Part shown: positions 54,477 to 63,424 of the stretch, one piece after another
Layout: each line of letters starts with the position of its first letter
How positions within the stretch are numbered: position 1 is the first letter of the stretch
Assembly: GCF_003234115.2 (NCBI RefSeq)
Contig: NZ_CP126251.1
Span: forward strand, 2,604,001 to 2,668,000
Origin: Curtobacterium sp. MCPF17_002
GTDB taxonomy: Bacteria > Actinomycetota > Actinomycetes > Actinomycetales > Microbacteriaceae
Length of the DNA: 64,000 bases
Reading direction: 5' to 3'
Translations under genes and position numbers: made by a program
The notes under the pieces: model-generated
Databases searched by the model: none
The model's input: only the letters and a program-made list of their open reading frames with translations
What the model was told of the DNA's origin: nothing

Positions 54477-55584
54477 TGTACTGCCCAGGGACGTTGGTTG
54501 ATCTGCGGGGACTCGCGGTTGTCATAGCAGCGTGAGAAGGACCTCCTGCGGTGGAGTGGAGCTGCTTAGTTCACGCACTCTCCGCAGGAGGTCCTCATGT
54601 CCCACGCTAACGCTGCGCTGACACCGCGCGCGCGTCTCCGGCTCGCGCGCCTCATCGTCGAGGATGGCTGGCCCATCCGACACGCAGCCGTGTTCTTCCA
54701 CGTGTCCTGGCCGACGGCGAAGCGGTGGGCCGATCGGTACGCGGCAATGGGCGAGGCCGGCATGCAGGACCGGTCCTCTCGACCACACCGATCGCCGAAC
54801 CGCACCCAACAAGCGCTCGTGAAACAGATCGTCGGACTCCGCTGGCGCAAACGGCTGGGGCCTGTCGCTATCGGCGGACGCCTGGGCATGCCGGCGTCCA
54901 CGGTGCATGCCGTGCTGACACGGTGCCGGGTCAACCGGCTGCACCACATCGACGTCCGGACCGGGGAGCAGGTGCGCCGATACGAGCACGAGTATCCCGG
55001 CTCGATGATCCACGTCGACGTGAAGAAGCTCGGCAACATCCCTGACGGCGGCGGATGGCGCTTCGTCGGCCGAGCCCAGGGCGGGAAGAACCGAGCAGCG
55101 ACTCCAGGGACAGGCCGCAGCAAGTACCGCGGAGTCCTCGTCGGAACTGCGTTCGTGCACACCGTCATCGACGACCACTCCCGCGTCGCCTACGCCGAGA
55201 TCCACGAAGACGAGAAAGCGGTCACCGCGATCGGGGTGCTCCGCCGCGCGGTGTCGTGGTTCGCAGCTCGCGGCGTCCGAGTCGAACGCGTTCTCTCCGA
55301 CAACGGGTCGGCTTACAAATCCCACGCCTGGCGTGATGCTTGCACCGAGCTCGGGATCACTCCGAAAAAGACCCGCCCATACCGGCCACAAACGAACGGC
55401 AAGATCGAGCGATTCCACCGCACACTCGCCGACGGATGGGCATTCTCACGCCACTACCCGACCGAAGCTGCACGCAGGAACGCGCTCCCGGGATGGCTGC
55501 ATCACTACAATCACCACCGGCCCCACACCGCCATCGGGAACCGGTCACCCATCACACGATTGACCAACGTCCCTGGGCAGTACA
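54477..55584 (+). mobile_element. IS481-family insertion sequence
   Basis: A 1108-bp element. Its ends are perfect inverted repeats of 22 bases (TGTACTGCCCAGGGACGTTGGT at 54477-54498 and the complement at 55563-55584). It is flanked by a 6-bp direct repeat CCTAGG (54471-54476 and 55585-55590), the NCTAGN target known for IS481. It carries one transposase gene and has no frameshift, so it may still be active. It sits in a gap of only a few bases between two convergent genes. Confidence 0.95.
54538..54595 (+). promoter_or_regulatory. hairpin hiding the transposase ribosome-binding site
   Basis: AGGACCTCCTGCGG (54538-54551) pairs perfectly with CCGCAGGAGGTCCT (54582-54595), and a further 5-bp stem lies inside. 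The AGGAGG ribosome site of the transposase is in the second arm, just before its ATG at 54597. A transcript reading in from outside would fold and hide the site; one starting inside the element would not. This is a known way for IS elements to stay silent. Confidence 0.75.
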
Positions 55585-55589
55585 CCTAG
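54597..55589 (+). CDS. IS481-family transposase (DDE)
   Basis: 330 residues. The N-terminal HTH is RLARLIVEDGWPIRHAAVFFHVSWPTAKRW (region 16-45). The rve/DDE core has the first Asp in MIHVDVKKL (about 141), the second in LSDNGSAY and the Glu in GKIERFHRTLADGW, with the usual HHYNHHRPHTAIG end. The final stop codon TAG at 55587-55589 lies within the CCTAGG target duplication, outside the element itself. Confidence 0.95.
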   Translation: MSHANAALTPRARLRLARLIVEDGWPIRHAAVFFHVSWPTAKRWADRYAAMGEAGMQDRSSRPHRSPNRTQQALVKQIVGLRWRKRLGPVAIGGRLGMPASTVHAVLTRCRVNRLHHIDVRTGEQVRRYEHEYPGSMIHVDVKKLGNIPDGGGWRFVGRAQGGKNRAATPGTGRSKYRGVLVGTAFVHTVIDDHSRVAYAEIHEDEKAVTAIGVLRRAVSWFAARGVRVERVLSDNGSAYKSHAWRDACTELGITPKKTRPYRPQTNGKIERFHRTLADGWAFSRHYPTEAARRNALPGWLHHYNHHRPHTAIGNRSPITRLTNVPGQYT

Positions 55590-55593
55590 GGCA

Positions 55594-56637
55594 TCAGACC
55601 GACGCCGCAGTGCCCGCAGGCACGAGCCGCCCCTCGGCGTGCAGCGCCGCCACGACGTCGAGCGCCTGGTGCCGGTACCGAGCCTGCGCAGCACCGGGCG
55701 ACACGATCACGCCGTTCGCCCCGGTCGACTCGACGAGCGCGTTGATCTTCGACGCGACCTCGTCCGCGTTGCCGTACGCCTGGCGCTCGGTGCGCGCCGC
55801 GATGAACCGCCGCTCGAGGTCGGAGAACTCGTACGCGCGGGCCTCGTCCATCGAGACCGGCTCGGGCTTCGCACCCTGACGCATCCGGATGAACGAGATC
55901 ATCCCCGGGGCGCTCTGCTCCTCGATGACGGCGGGGTCCTCGTCGGTGACGACCTGCACGCCGATCAGCGCGTTCGGGGTGGCACGGAAGCGCGACGGCC
56001 GGAACGAGTCCCGGTAGAGCGCGAGGGCCGCCTCGGTGTTGTCGGAGGCGAAGTGGTGCGCGAAGGCGAACGAGATGCCGAGCGCCCCGGCGACCTGCGC
56101 GCTGTACCCGGAGGACCCGAGCAGCCAGAACTCCGGCACGTCGCCGTAACCGGGCACGGCACGGATCCGCGAGAGCGGGTTGTCGGCGTCCATCCCGGTG
56201 AAGAACCCGACGAGGTCGGCGAGCCGGTCCGGGAAGTCGTCGACGTCGAGCCGGTCGGTGCGGCGGAGCGCCATCGCGGTCGCCCCGTCGGTGCCGGGAG
56301 CCCGCCCGAGGCCGAGGTCGACGCGGTCGCCGTAGAGCGCCCGGAGGGTCCCGAACTGCTCGGCGACGACGAGCGGCGCGTGGTTCGGCAGCATGACCCC
56401 GCCGGAGCCGATCCGGATCGTCGAGGTCGCGGCGCCCACGGCGCTCAGGAGCACCGCCGGCGCGGAGGACGTGATCCCCGGCATGCCGTGGTGCTCGGCC
56501 ACCCAGAAGCGTTCGTAGCCGAGTTTCTCGGCGTGCACCGCCATGTCGATGGAACCCTGCAGGGCCTCGGTGTTGGACTGGCCGTACTCGCGGGTGGCGA
56601 GGTCGAGGACGGACAGGTGCACGGATGCGTCGCTCAT
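55594..56637 (-). CDS. luciferase-like flavin-dependent oxidoreductase (LLM class)
   Basis: 347 residues with a TIM-barrel layout. The start LSVLDLA followed by YERFWVAEHHGMPGI, then VGAATSTIRIGSGGVMLPNHAPLVVAEQFGTL (given as region about 55-90) and RVDLGLGRAPGTD are the signatures of the MsnO8-type subfamily. It would use FMNH2 or F420 with an unknown substrate. Its stop lies 4 bases beyond the IS target duplication; before the insertion it was convergent with the response regulator. The ribosome site is weak. Confidence 0.86.
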   Translation of the reverse strand: MSDASVHLSVLDLATREYGQSNTEALQGSIDMAVHAEKLGYERFWVAEHHGMPGITSSAPAVLLSAVGAATSTIRIGSGGVMLPNHAPLVVAEQFGTLRALYGDRVDLGLGRAPGTDGATAMALRRTDRLDVDDFPDRLADLVGFFTGMDADNPLSRIRAVPGYGDVPEFWLLGSSGYSAQVAGALGISFAFAHHFASDNTEAALALYRDSFRPSRFRATPNALIGVQVVTDEDPAVIEEQSAPGMISFIRMRQGAKPEPVSMDEARAYEFSDLERRFIAARTERQAYGNADEVASKINALVESTGANGVIVSPGAAQARYRHQALDVVAALHAEGRLVPAGTAASV

Positions 56638-56683
56638 GTGGTCACCAACGTCGGCCGGCCGGCGTGCATTCCGCACCACCCAC

Positions 56684-56727
56684 CGGCCTGGAGGCGCGGG
56701 GCGGGCCCGCACCGTGCCTCCCGGCCG
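56684..56727. terminator. imperfect copy of the dispersed palindrome, terminator of tdk
   Basis: CGGCCTGGAGGCGCGGGGCGGG faces CCCGCACCGTGCCTCCCGGCCG with a few mismatches. It shares its left flank with the copy at 21354 and lies 32 bp after tdk. Confidence 0.6.
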
Positions 56728-56758
56728 CCCTTCGGTCGCGTCTGTGCGACGCGACCCG

Positions 56759-57385
56759 TCAGTCGCCGTCGAGGCGACCGCCGGACTCCGTCAGGTAGCA
56801 GTTCGCGCAGAGCGACTCGTAGGTGACGTCGACGCCGTCGATGGCGACCTGCGAGCCGTCGAAGACGAACCGGCCGTCCACCTTGCGGGCGTTGAAGACG
56901 GCCTTGCGTCCGCAGCGGCAGATGGTCTTGAGCTCCTCGAGGGAGTGCGCGACCTCGAGGAGGCGCGCGCTGCCCGGGAACGCCTCGGTGCGGAAGTCGG
57001 TGCGGATGCCGTAGGCGATCACCGGGACCTCGTCGAGGACGGCGATCCGGAGCAGGTCGTCGACCTGCCGGGGGGTGAGAAACTGCGCCTCGTCCACCAG
57101 GACGCAGCTCACCGGCCGCACCATGCCGTCGAGCCGGTCGGACTCGGGGTCCACCGCCCCCGCGTCGGTGACGGCGCTCCGGACGTCCGCGCCGGGCCCG
57201 AACACGATGTCGACGGTCCGGCTGACCCCGAGCCGCGAGACGATCTCACGGTCGCCCTTGGTGTCCACCGACGGCTTCGCGAGGAGGACCCGGTGCCCCC
57301 GCTCCTCGTAGTTGTAGGCGGCCTGGAGGAGCCCCGTGCTCTTGCCGCTGTTCATCGCGCCGTAGCGGAAGTAGAGCTTCGCCAC
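56759..57385 (-). CDS. tdk: thymidine kinase
   Basis: 208 residues from the GTG at 57385, which shares one base with the TAG stop of the regulator gene. The P-loop is YGAMNSGKST (about 8-16), the Walker B equivalent is VLVDEAQFL, and GIRTDFRTEAFPGSARLLE and the Cys pair CRCG...CANC (zinc lasso) are typical of type II TdK. It salvages thymidine. It is the last gene of a signal-transduction operon, an unusual context for it. Confidence 0.93.
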   Translation of the reverse strand: MAKLYFRYGAMNSGKSTGLLQAAYNYEERGHRVLLAKPSVDTKGDREIVSRLGVSRTVDIVFGPGADVRSAVTDAGAVDPESDRLDGMVRPVSCVLVDEAQFLTPRQVDDLLRIAVLDEVPVIAYGIRTDFRTEAFPGSARLLEVAHSLEELKTICRCGRKAVFNARKVDGRFVFDGSQVAIDGVDVTYESLCANCYLTESGGRLDGD

Positions 57386-58086
57386 TACGCGAGGAACCCG
57401 TCCTCGGCCGCACGGCGGATGAGGTCGGACTTCTTCGACGCCGGACGACCGACCTTGCTGTACTTCTCACGGACGCGACGGAGGTACGTCTTCGCGGTCT
57501 CGTACTGCACGTTCATCTGCGCCGCGACCTCGTTCGTCGAGTAGCCGGACACGTAGAGGCGCAGCGCCTCTTCCTCGCCGTGGCTGAGCTTCGGCCGCTG
57601 GTGGGCGTTCGCCCCGGTCGGGAGCGGCCGCCAGTCGCGCTGCGGCGGGGTCTCGCGGGCGACACCCATGATCTCGCGGGCGACGTCCATGACCTCGCGC
57701 ATCGGCAGCGACTTCGACAGGAAGGCGGCGGCGCCGGCCGCGAGTGCGCGGTCGCGGGACTCACGGCTGTCGACGCTCGACAGGACGATCACCTTCGCGC
57801 CGGCGGCACGGCAGGTGCGCACGCGGGCTTCGATCGAGACCGGTTCCTTGAGCTGGAAGTCGAGGAACACCAGGTCCGTCGGGAAGTTCTCGCTGTGCAC
57901 CATCTCCAGCCACGTGTGGGCGGTGAGGGCGAGGTCGAAGTCGAAGGCGTTCACCGCGATCCAGCTGGACAGGCTGTCCAACAGCACCTCGTGGTCATCG
58001 AGGATCGCCAGCCGCACGCGTCGTGTCCCCGGGTTCGGCAGGGCGGGCGCCCCGTCCGTGATCCGGCTCGGGTCAGTGCTGGTCAT
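57385..58086 (-). CDS. response regulator, LuxR-type HTH
   Basis: 233 residues. The receiver domain reads LAILDDHEVLLDSL, phosphorylated Asp in LVFLDFQLKE (about 75), and Lys in AFLSKSLPM. The C-terminal HTH is LSHGEEEALRLYVSGYSTNEVAAQMNVQYETAKTYLRRVREKY (region about 168-212), close to LuxR but with a Tyr/Glu-rich recognition helix. Its start lies 14 bp inside the preceding membrane-protein gene. It probably answers to the kinase two genes upstream. Confidence 0.87.
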   Translation of the reverse strand: MTSTDPSRITDGAPALPNPGTRRVRLAILDDHEVLLDSLSSWIAVNAFDFDLALTAHTWLEMVHSENFPTDLVFLDFQLKEPVSIEARVRTCRAAGAKVIVLSSVDSRESRDRALAAGAAAFLSKSLPMREVMDVAREIMGVARETPPQRDWRPLPTGANAHQRPKLSHGEEEALRLYVSGYSTNEVAAQMNVQYETAKTYLRRVREKYSKVGRPASKKSDLIRRAAEDGFLA

Positions 58087-59218
58087 AGGAGAACCTTAAT
58101 GCGAGGGCGGAGGGTCGGACCGCGACGTCCAGGTCGGGGAACGTGACGCGGAGGACCGCGAAGTACGGGTCGAAGGTGCGGTGGATGCCGACGTCGGAGG
58201 CCGCGGCGACGAGGTCGATCGCGACGGAGACCCGGCGGCGCTCGTCGGAGCCGTCGTCGCGTGCCGGTCGGATCGTCGCGCGGAAGCCCGCCGGGTCCAC
58301 CACGGGGGCGCGGAGCGCGGCACGGAGGAACGTGCGGAGCACGGTGCGCTGGTCGGCGTCGAGTGTGGCGATGAGTCCGTCGGGGTCGTCCACCACGGCC
58401 TTGCCCCCGCCGTCAACGGCCACCGCGTGCTCGAACCACGTCCGGTCGGCGTCCGCCACCATCGACCGCCGGATGCCGTCGGCGATGAGGCGGGCCCGGG
58501 CTCGGTCCGCGTCGGTGATCACGTCCCTGGTGCGGAGCTCGGCGAAGAACGGTGCGACGTCCCGCGCGAGGATGGTCGAGCGGTCCTGCTGGACGCTCGC
58601 CGCGATGCCGTCCCGCTCCGCACGCTCGACGGAGTACGACCCCGCGCGGATCTGCACGCGCTCGGCGAGGCCGGCGAACGTCCACGCGAACACCGCCGAC
58701 GCCGCGGTCAGCACGAGGGTCGGCGCCGCGGCCAGGAACGCCGCGACCGCCACGGGCACGTGGTGCGGGAACACCGCAGCCCCGACGCCCCATGCCCCAC
58801 CCGCGACCACGGCGAGGACGAGCCCGCCCACCGCCAGGTCCGTCCACGGGCGGTACGGCGCCGCCATCACGATGCCGGTCGCGGTCAGCAGGGACATGAA
58901 GTCGTTCAGGGCACTGCGGTCCGGCCCCCACTGCGCCGCGACGCTCGTCACCGTCGCGGCGGCCAGCAGAGCCACGTGGAGCACGAACGCCCACCGCGGG
59001 AACGGCGCGCGGAACGGGCTCGAGGCGACGAACACCACCGCGCCCGAGGCGGCCACGAGCAGCACCGTCAGCGCACTCAGCGTCGGACTGCCGACGACGT
59101 CGCGGCTGAAGACCGACGCCAGGATCGCCCACAGGACACCGCCCGCACCGAGGACGATCGCCAGCGGGCGGGACCCCATCGCGCCGAGCGGGTCGTACTG
59201 CTGCGCCGTACGGGTCAC
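58073..59218 (-). CDS. membrane protein of unknown function in a two-component operon
   Basis: 381 residues from a GTG at 59218, overlapping the kinase stop by 4 bp. Five or six membrane helices occupy about 20-190. A cytosolic part with a helical hairpin (QDRSTILARDVAPFFAELRTRD region) follows, then an alpha/beta end. The layout copies a sensor kinase, but I see no phosphorylated His box and no N-, D- or G-box, so it is probably a non-catalytic partner or decayed kinase. Its tight coupling on both sides indicates a role in the same signalling path. Confidence 0.65.
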   Translation of the reverse strand: MTRTAQQYDPLGAMGSRPLAIVLGAGGVLWAILASVFSRDVVGSPTLSALTVLLVAASGAVVFVASSPFRAPFPRWAFVLHVALLAAATVTSVAAQWGPDRSALNDFMSLLTATGIVMAAPYRPWTDLAVGGLVLAVVAGGAWGVGAAVFPHHVPVAVAAFLAAAPTLVLTAASAVFAWTFAGLAERVQIRAGSYSVERAERDGIAASVQQDRSTILARDVAPFFAELRTRDVITDADRARARLIADGIRRSMVADADRTWFEHAVAVDGGGKAVVDDPDGLIATLDADQRTVLRTFLRAALRAPVVDPAGFRATIRPARDDGSDERRRVSVAIDLVAAASDVGIHRTFDPYFAVLRVTFPDLDVAVRPSALALRFSYDQH

Positions 59219-60516
59219 CGGTCGGCCTCGTCCCCGTCGTCGGTCGCCGTCGCGGTCGTGGTCGTGGTCGCCGTGCGCGCCGCCCCGGTGAGCGCTCCGT
59301 ACGGCACCGACATCATGACGCTCGTGCCGGACCCCGGCGACGACCACACCTGGACGTCCCCACCGACGCGGCTGATCCGTTCGCGCACGGACCCGCGCAG
59401 CCCCATCCGGTCCGGGCTCGTCGCCGACTCGTCGAACCCGCGCCCGTCGTCGACGACCATCACGGTGCACGCCACCCCGTCGTCGAACACGCTCACCTCG
59501 GCCGCGTCCACGCCAGCGTGCTTGTGGACGTTCGCCAGGCACTGCGAGACGGCACGGAGCACCGCCGTCATCGCGGGCTGGTCCAGCCGTGTGAACGCGG
59601 CGGGGTCGCCGGTGACGGTGACGTCGAGCCCACCGGCGCGGTGGTCGGCGACCATCCGCTCGAACGCCTCGACCGCCGCCCCGGGCTCCGGCCGCCTCGG
59701 CTGCGTGTCGGGCGCGAGCCACGCCTTGCCGGTGAGCATCGCGACGTCGGCCTCGACTGTGCGGGCGAGCTGCGGGTGCATCGGGCCGTCCGGCGCGAGG
59801 GCGATGGCGCCGAGGTGGTTGAGCACGGTGTCGTGCAGGATCGCGGCTGCCTCGGCCTCGACGCCGGCGCGGTAGGCGGAGACGTGCTCCTCGCGCGCGG
59901 ACCGGAGGAGCTCCGGCTGCACACGCTCGGACCGAGCGGTGTTCCGACTCGTGAACAGCACGAGGGCGATCACGAACCCGAGCGTGATCCACGCGAACGC
60001 GAGAGGGTGCCCCGGGCCGCCCTCCTGCGCGATCGCGATCGACGTGGCCACGCGTCCGACGAGGAACCCGGCGACCGACCAGAGCACCACGCGGCCGGCG
60101 ACCGCACCGGCGCCACCGACCAGCACGAGCGGGATGACCACCAGGGAGAGCAGGTACGAGCCCACCCAGCCGGCCGGGACCTCGCGTTGCACGACGACGG
60201 CGAACCACCACGCGCACACCCCGCCCACGACGAGGAAGGCGACGGCGGAGCGCCAGGTGCCGAACTGCACGTGCACGACGATCATGCCGAGCATCGGGAC
60301 GAGCGCGAGCACCGCGCCCACCACTCCGACGTCGGGGTCGGCGAGGCGGAAGAGCAGGAGGGCCACCGCGGCCGCAGCCAGGGACCCGATCGCCGCGGCG
60401 TGGAAGGCCCGCACGGTCGACCACGCGTTGACCCGCGGAGCGAGGTGCGTGGGAATGCCGAGCACGAGTTGTGGGTCCTTCCGGACGAGTGGGAACGCCG
60501 CCCACGATCCAACCAC
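59215..60516 (-). CDS. membrane sensor histidine kinase
   Basis: 433 residues from a GTG at 60516 (start moderately certain). Five to six membrane helices lie at about 40-200. The His box is AAAILHDTVLNHLGAIA (His about 230). The catalytic domain has N-box QCLANVHKHAG, D-box VVDDGRGFDE and a G-box-like MGLRGSVRERI. It ends with a Thr/Ala-rich tail. It heads an operon of kinase, membrane protein, response regulator and thymidine kinase. The word TTCGGGGTACA lies 15 bases before the start and is shared with the tad upstream region. Confidence 0.83.
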   Translation of the reverse strand: MVGSWAAFPLVRKDPQLVLGIPTHLAPRVNAWSTVRAFHAAAIGSLAAAAVALLLFRLADPDVGVVGAVLALVPMLGMIVVHVQFGTWRSAVAFLVVGGVCAWWFAVVVQREVPAGWVGSYLLSLVVIPLVLVGGAGAVAGRVVLWSVAGFLVGRVATSIAIAQEGGPGHPLAFAWITLGFVIALVLFTSRNTARSERVQPELLRSAREEHVSAYRAGVEAEAAAILHDTVLNHLGAIALAPDGPMHPQLARTVEADVAMLTGKAWLAPDTQPRRPEPGAAVEAFERMVADHRAGGLDVTVTGDPAAFTRLDQPAMTAVLRAVSQCLANVHKHAGVDAAEVSVFDDGVACTVMVVDDGRGFDESATSPDRMGLRGSVRERISRVGGDVQVWSSPGSGTSVMMSVPYGALTGAARTATTTTTATATDDGDEADR

Positions 60517-60622
60517 CGTTGGCGGGATCGTGTACCCCGAAAGCCCGGGCGATCGGCGACCCGCTCGATGTTACCGGCACCGCGACGATCCAGGTGTCCC
60601 CCGAACGCGGACCCACGGGTAC

Positions 60623-61825
60623 TCAGAAGAGTCGCGGCGAATCCGCGGTCGACGGCTGCGTGAGGCGTCGGTCGAACCCCGGGTCCGCGCGCTTCAGCGG
60701 CGACGTGACCGGGACGGACTGCTCGACGAGCTCGTCCGGGCGCCCGTCCCGCCCGTCACCCGCGCCGGTGCCGCGGCCTGCCACGACTCCCGCGTTCCGG
60801 TCACCCCCGCCGGTGCTCCGGTCGCCCGCCCGGTTCGAGAAACCCATCGACCCGGTTGCGGGGTCGACCCGCCCGAGCCCGAGGCCGTGCGCCCGGAGGA
60901 TCGGCCGCACCCGCCCCGCCAGCCAGCGTCGGTAGTCCGCGGGCGCGTACGTGTTGTCGAGGTACATCGACCGGTACCGTGCCACCAGGTCGGGACGCGT
61001 CCGCCCGAGCCACGCGAACCACCACGGCTTCACGCCGGGTCGGAGGTGCAGCGCGGAGTACATGACGCTCGACGCCCCCGCTGCAGCCGCTCGGCCGATC
61101 GCATCGTCGAGGTGCGACCGGGTGTCGGTGATGTACGGCAGGACGGGCATGAGGAACACCGAGCAGTCGAGACCGGCGTCACGGATGGCCCGCACCGTCG
61201 CCAGCCGCGCCGAGGTCGTCGGGGTGCCGGGTTCGACCTGCTGCTGCAGTTCGTCGTCGTACACCGCGATCGACATCGCCAGGTCGACCGGCACGGACTT
61301 CGACGCCTCGACCAGCAGCGGGAGGTCGCGCCGGAGCAGCGTGCCCTTCGTCAGGATGCTGAACGGCGTGCCCGACTCGGCAAGCGCCCGGATCACCCCG
61401 GGCATCAGGCGGTACCGGCCCTCGGCCCGTTGGTACGGGTCGGTGTTCGTGCCGAGTGCGACCGGGTGTCGGTCCCAGGCCGGCTTCGTGAGTTCGCGGT
61501 GCAGGACGTCGGCCACGTTCGTCTTCACGACGATCTGCTGGTCGAAGTCCGCTCCCCCGTCGAACTCGAGGTAGGTGTGGGTGGGCCGGGCGAAGCAGTA
61601 CACGCACGCGTGACTGCACCCGCGGTACGGGTTGATCGTCCAGCCGTAGGTGCCGCTGCCGTCGGCCGAGGGCACCCGGTTGAGGGCGCTCTTCGCCAGC
61701 ACCTCGTGGAAGGTCACGCCGGCGAACTCCGGAGTCGTCACACTGCGGACGAACCCACTGTTGGACTCCATCCCCGGGAGCGCATCGCTCCGCGAGGCGT
61801 CGATCGCCTGCCCACTCCATCGCAT
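60623..61825 (-). CDS. Rv2578c-family radical SAM protein
   Basis: 400 residues. I chose the ATG at 61825 (MRWSGQ), matching the MRW start typical of the family; a longer reading would run through the LexA box. The [4Fe-4S] motif is CSHACVYCFARPTHTYL (three Cys near 75-82). YRGC, GTNTDPYQ and SILTKGTL are conserved in the spore-photoproduct-lyase-like Rv2578c group. The last 60 residues are a Gly/Asp/Arg-rich tail. A perfect LexA site overlaps its promoter, so it is likely SOS-induced. The substrate is unknown. Confidence 0.87.
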   Translation of the reverse strand: MRWSGQAIDASRSDALPGMESNSGFVRSVTTPEFAGVTFHEVLAKSALNRVPSADGSGTYGWTINPYRGCSHACVYCFARPTHTYLEFDGGADFDQQIVVKTNVADVLHRELTKPAWDRHPVALGTNTDPYQRAEGRYRLMPGVIRALAESGTPFSILTKGTLLRRDLPLLVEASKSVPVDLAMSIAVYDDELQQQVEPGTPTTSARLATVRAIRDAGLDCSVFLMPVLPYITDTRSHLDDAIGRAAAAGASSVMYSALHLRPGVKPWWFAWLGRTRPDLVARYRSMYLDNTYAPADYRRWLAGRVRPILRAHGLGLGRVDPATGSMGFSNRAGDRSTGGGDRNAGVVAGRGTGAGDGRDGRPDELVEQSVPVTSPLKRADPGFDRRLTQPSTADSPRLF

Positions 61826-61833
61826 GCCGCCAT

Positions 61834-61849
61834 TCGAACACACGTTCGA
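61834..61849 (-). promoter_or_regulatory. LexA (SOS) box
   Basis: TCGAAC-ACAC-GTTCGA is a perfect actinobacterial LexA palindrome. On the minus strand it lies between TTGCAG (61860-61855) and a TCGAAT -10-like word, 9 bases before the ATG of the radical SAM gene. Upstream is a 15-bp direct repeat at 61861-61890. Confidence 0.8.
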
Positions 61850-61930
61850 ACGCACTGCAAGCCGCGCCCGCGGACGCCGCGCCCGCGGACGCCGCGCGCG
61901 CCTGCAGGCCGCGCACTCCCTGCGGGCCGC

Positions 61931-63418
61931 TCAGTGGTGGAGGCCGAGCACCTTCGCCGTGCGCTCGAGCGTCTCGTCCGCGAGCGCCGGGTCGCTGCCG
62001 AGGTCCTGCCCGTAGGTCGGGACCATCGCGCGCACCGCGGATTCCCAACGGTCCCAGCGCTCCGGGAAGCACTTCTGCAGCATGCTCAGCATGATCGGCA
62101 CGGCCGTCGAGGCCCCCGGGCTGGCACCGAGGAGCCCGGCGATCGAACCGTCGGCGGAGGTGATGACCTCGGTGCCGAACTGCAGCACGCCGCCCTTGGC
62201 CTTGTCCGGCTTGATGACCTGCACGCGCTGCCCCGCCGTGATCCGGTGCCAGTTCTCCGGCTCGGCGCTCGGCATGAAGTCACGCAGCGCATCGAACTTC
62301 GTCTGCTTCGACGCGAGCAGCTGCCCGATGAGGTACCGGACGAGGTCGAAGTTCGAGAACGCGACGCTCAGCATCGGTCGGAGGTTGTGCGGCCGGATGG
62401 ACTTGAACAGGTCGAGGACCGAGCCCTGCTTGAGGAACTTCGGGCTGAACCCGGCGTACGGGCCGAACATGAGCGACGAGCCGCCGTCGACGATCCGGGT
62501 GTCCAGGTGCGGCACGGACATGGGCGGAGCACCGACGCTCGCCTTGCCGTAGACCTTCGCCGAGTGCTTCTGCACGACCTCGGGGTCGTCCGTCCGGAGG
62601 AACTCGCCGGACACAGGGAACCCGCCGTAGCCGCGGATCTCCGGGATGCCGGACTTCTGCAGCAGGTGCAGTGCCCCGCCGCCGGCGCCGACGAAGACGA
62701 ACTTCGCGGCGATGCGCTGCGTCGACCGGCCGACGTCGTTGCGGACGTCGATGACCCAGCCCTCGGTAGTCTTCGACCGGGTCAGCTTCGTCACCTGGTG
62801 CGACGGCTCGAACTCGACCCCGTCGATCTCGAGCTGGTCGAACAGCTGCCGCGTGAGGGACCCGAAGTCGACGTCCGACCCGGCCGCCGAGTACGTCGCC
62901 GCGATCGGCTGGTCCTTCTTGCGACCCGGGATGAGCGCGGGGGCCCACTGACGGATCTGCGTCGGGTCGTCGGAGAACTCGATCCCCGCGAACAGCGGGT
63001 GGTCCTTCATGGCCTCGTACCGCTTCCGCATGTACTCGACGTTGTCGGCGCCCCACACGAAGGAGATGTGCGGCGTCGGGTTGATGAAGTTCGACGGCTC
63101 GGGGAGCGCGCCCGTCTCGACGAGGTGCGCCCAGAACTGCCGGGACACCTGGAACTGCTCGTTGACCGTGACGGCCTTCGCGATGTCGACGCGCCCGTCC
63201 GGCAGCTCGGGGGTGTAGTTCAGCTCACAGAGCGCGGAGTGCCCGGTCCCGGCGTTGTTCCACGGGTTCGAGCTCTCCTGCGCGACGGTGCCGAGGCGCT
63301 CGTAGACGCGGATCTTCCAGGAGGGTTCCAACCGGTGGATGATGGCGCCGAGCGTGGCGCTCATGATCCCTCCCCCGACCAGGACGACGTCGATCGGGTC
63401 CACCTGCTTCACTGCCAC
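61931..63418 (-). CDS. mqo: malate:quinone oxidoreductase
   Basis: 495 residues, an FAD enzyme that oxidises malate and feeds electrons to the quinone pool. The FAD-binding start is VVLVGGGIMSATLGAII, followed by SSNPWNNAGTGHSALCELNYTP, a hallmark of Mqo. The C-terminal GASPGASTAVPIML is also conserved. Length is normal (about 490-500). A -10-like TAGGAT lies 6 bases before the GTG start, with no ribosome site. Confidence 0.94.
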   Translation of the reverse strand: MAVKQVDPIDVVLVGGGIMSATLGAIIHRLEPSWKIRVYERLGTVAQESSNPWNNAGTGHSALCELNYTPELPDGRVDIAKAVTVNEQFQVSRQFWAHLVETGALPEPSNFINPTPHISFVWGADNVEYMRKRYEAMKDHPLFAGIEFSDDPTQIRQWAPALIPGRKKDQPIAATYSAAGSDVDFGSLTRQLFDQLEIDGVEFEPSHQVTKLTRSKTTEGWVIDVRNDVGRSTQRIAAKFVFVGAGGGALHLLQKSGIPEIRGYGGFPVSGEFLRTDDPEVVQKHSAKVYGKASVGAPPMSVPHLDTRIVDGGSSLMFGPYAGFSPKFLKQGSVLDLFKSIRPHNLRPMLSVAFSNFDLVRYLIGQLLASKQTKFDALRDFMPSAEPENWHRITAGQRVQVIKPDKAKGGVLQFGTEVITSADGSIAGLLGASPGASTAVPIMLSMLQKCFPERWDRWESAVRAMVPTYGQDLGSDPALADETLERTAKVLGLHH

Positions 63419-63424
63419 CCGTCG

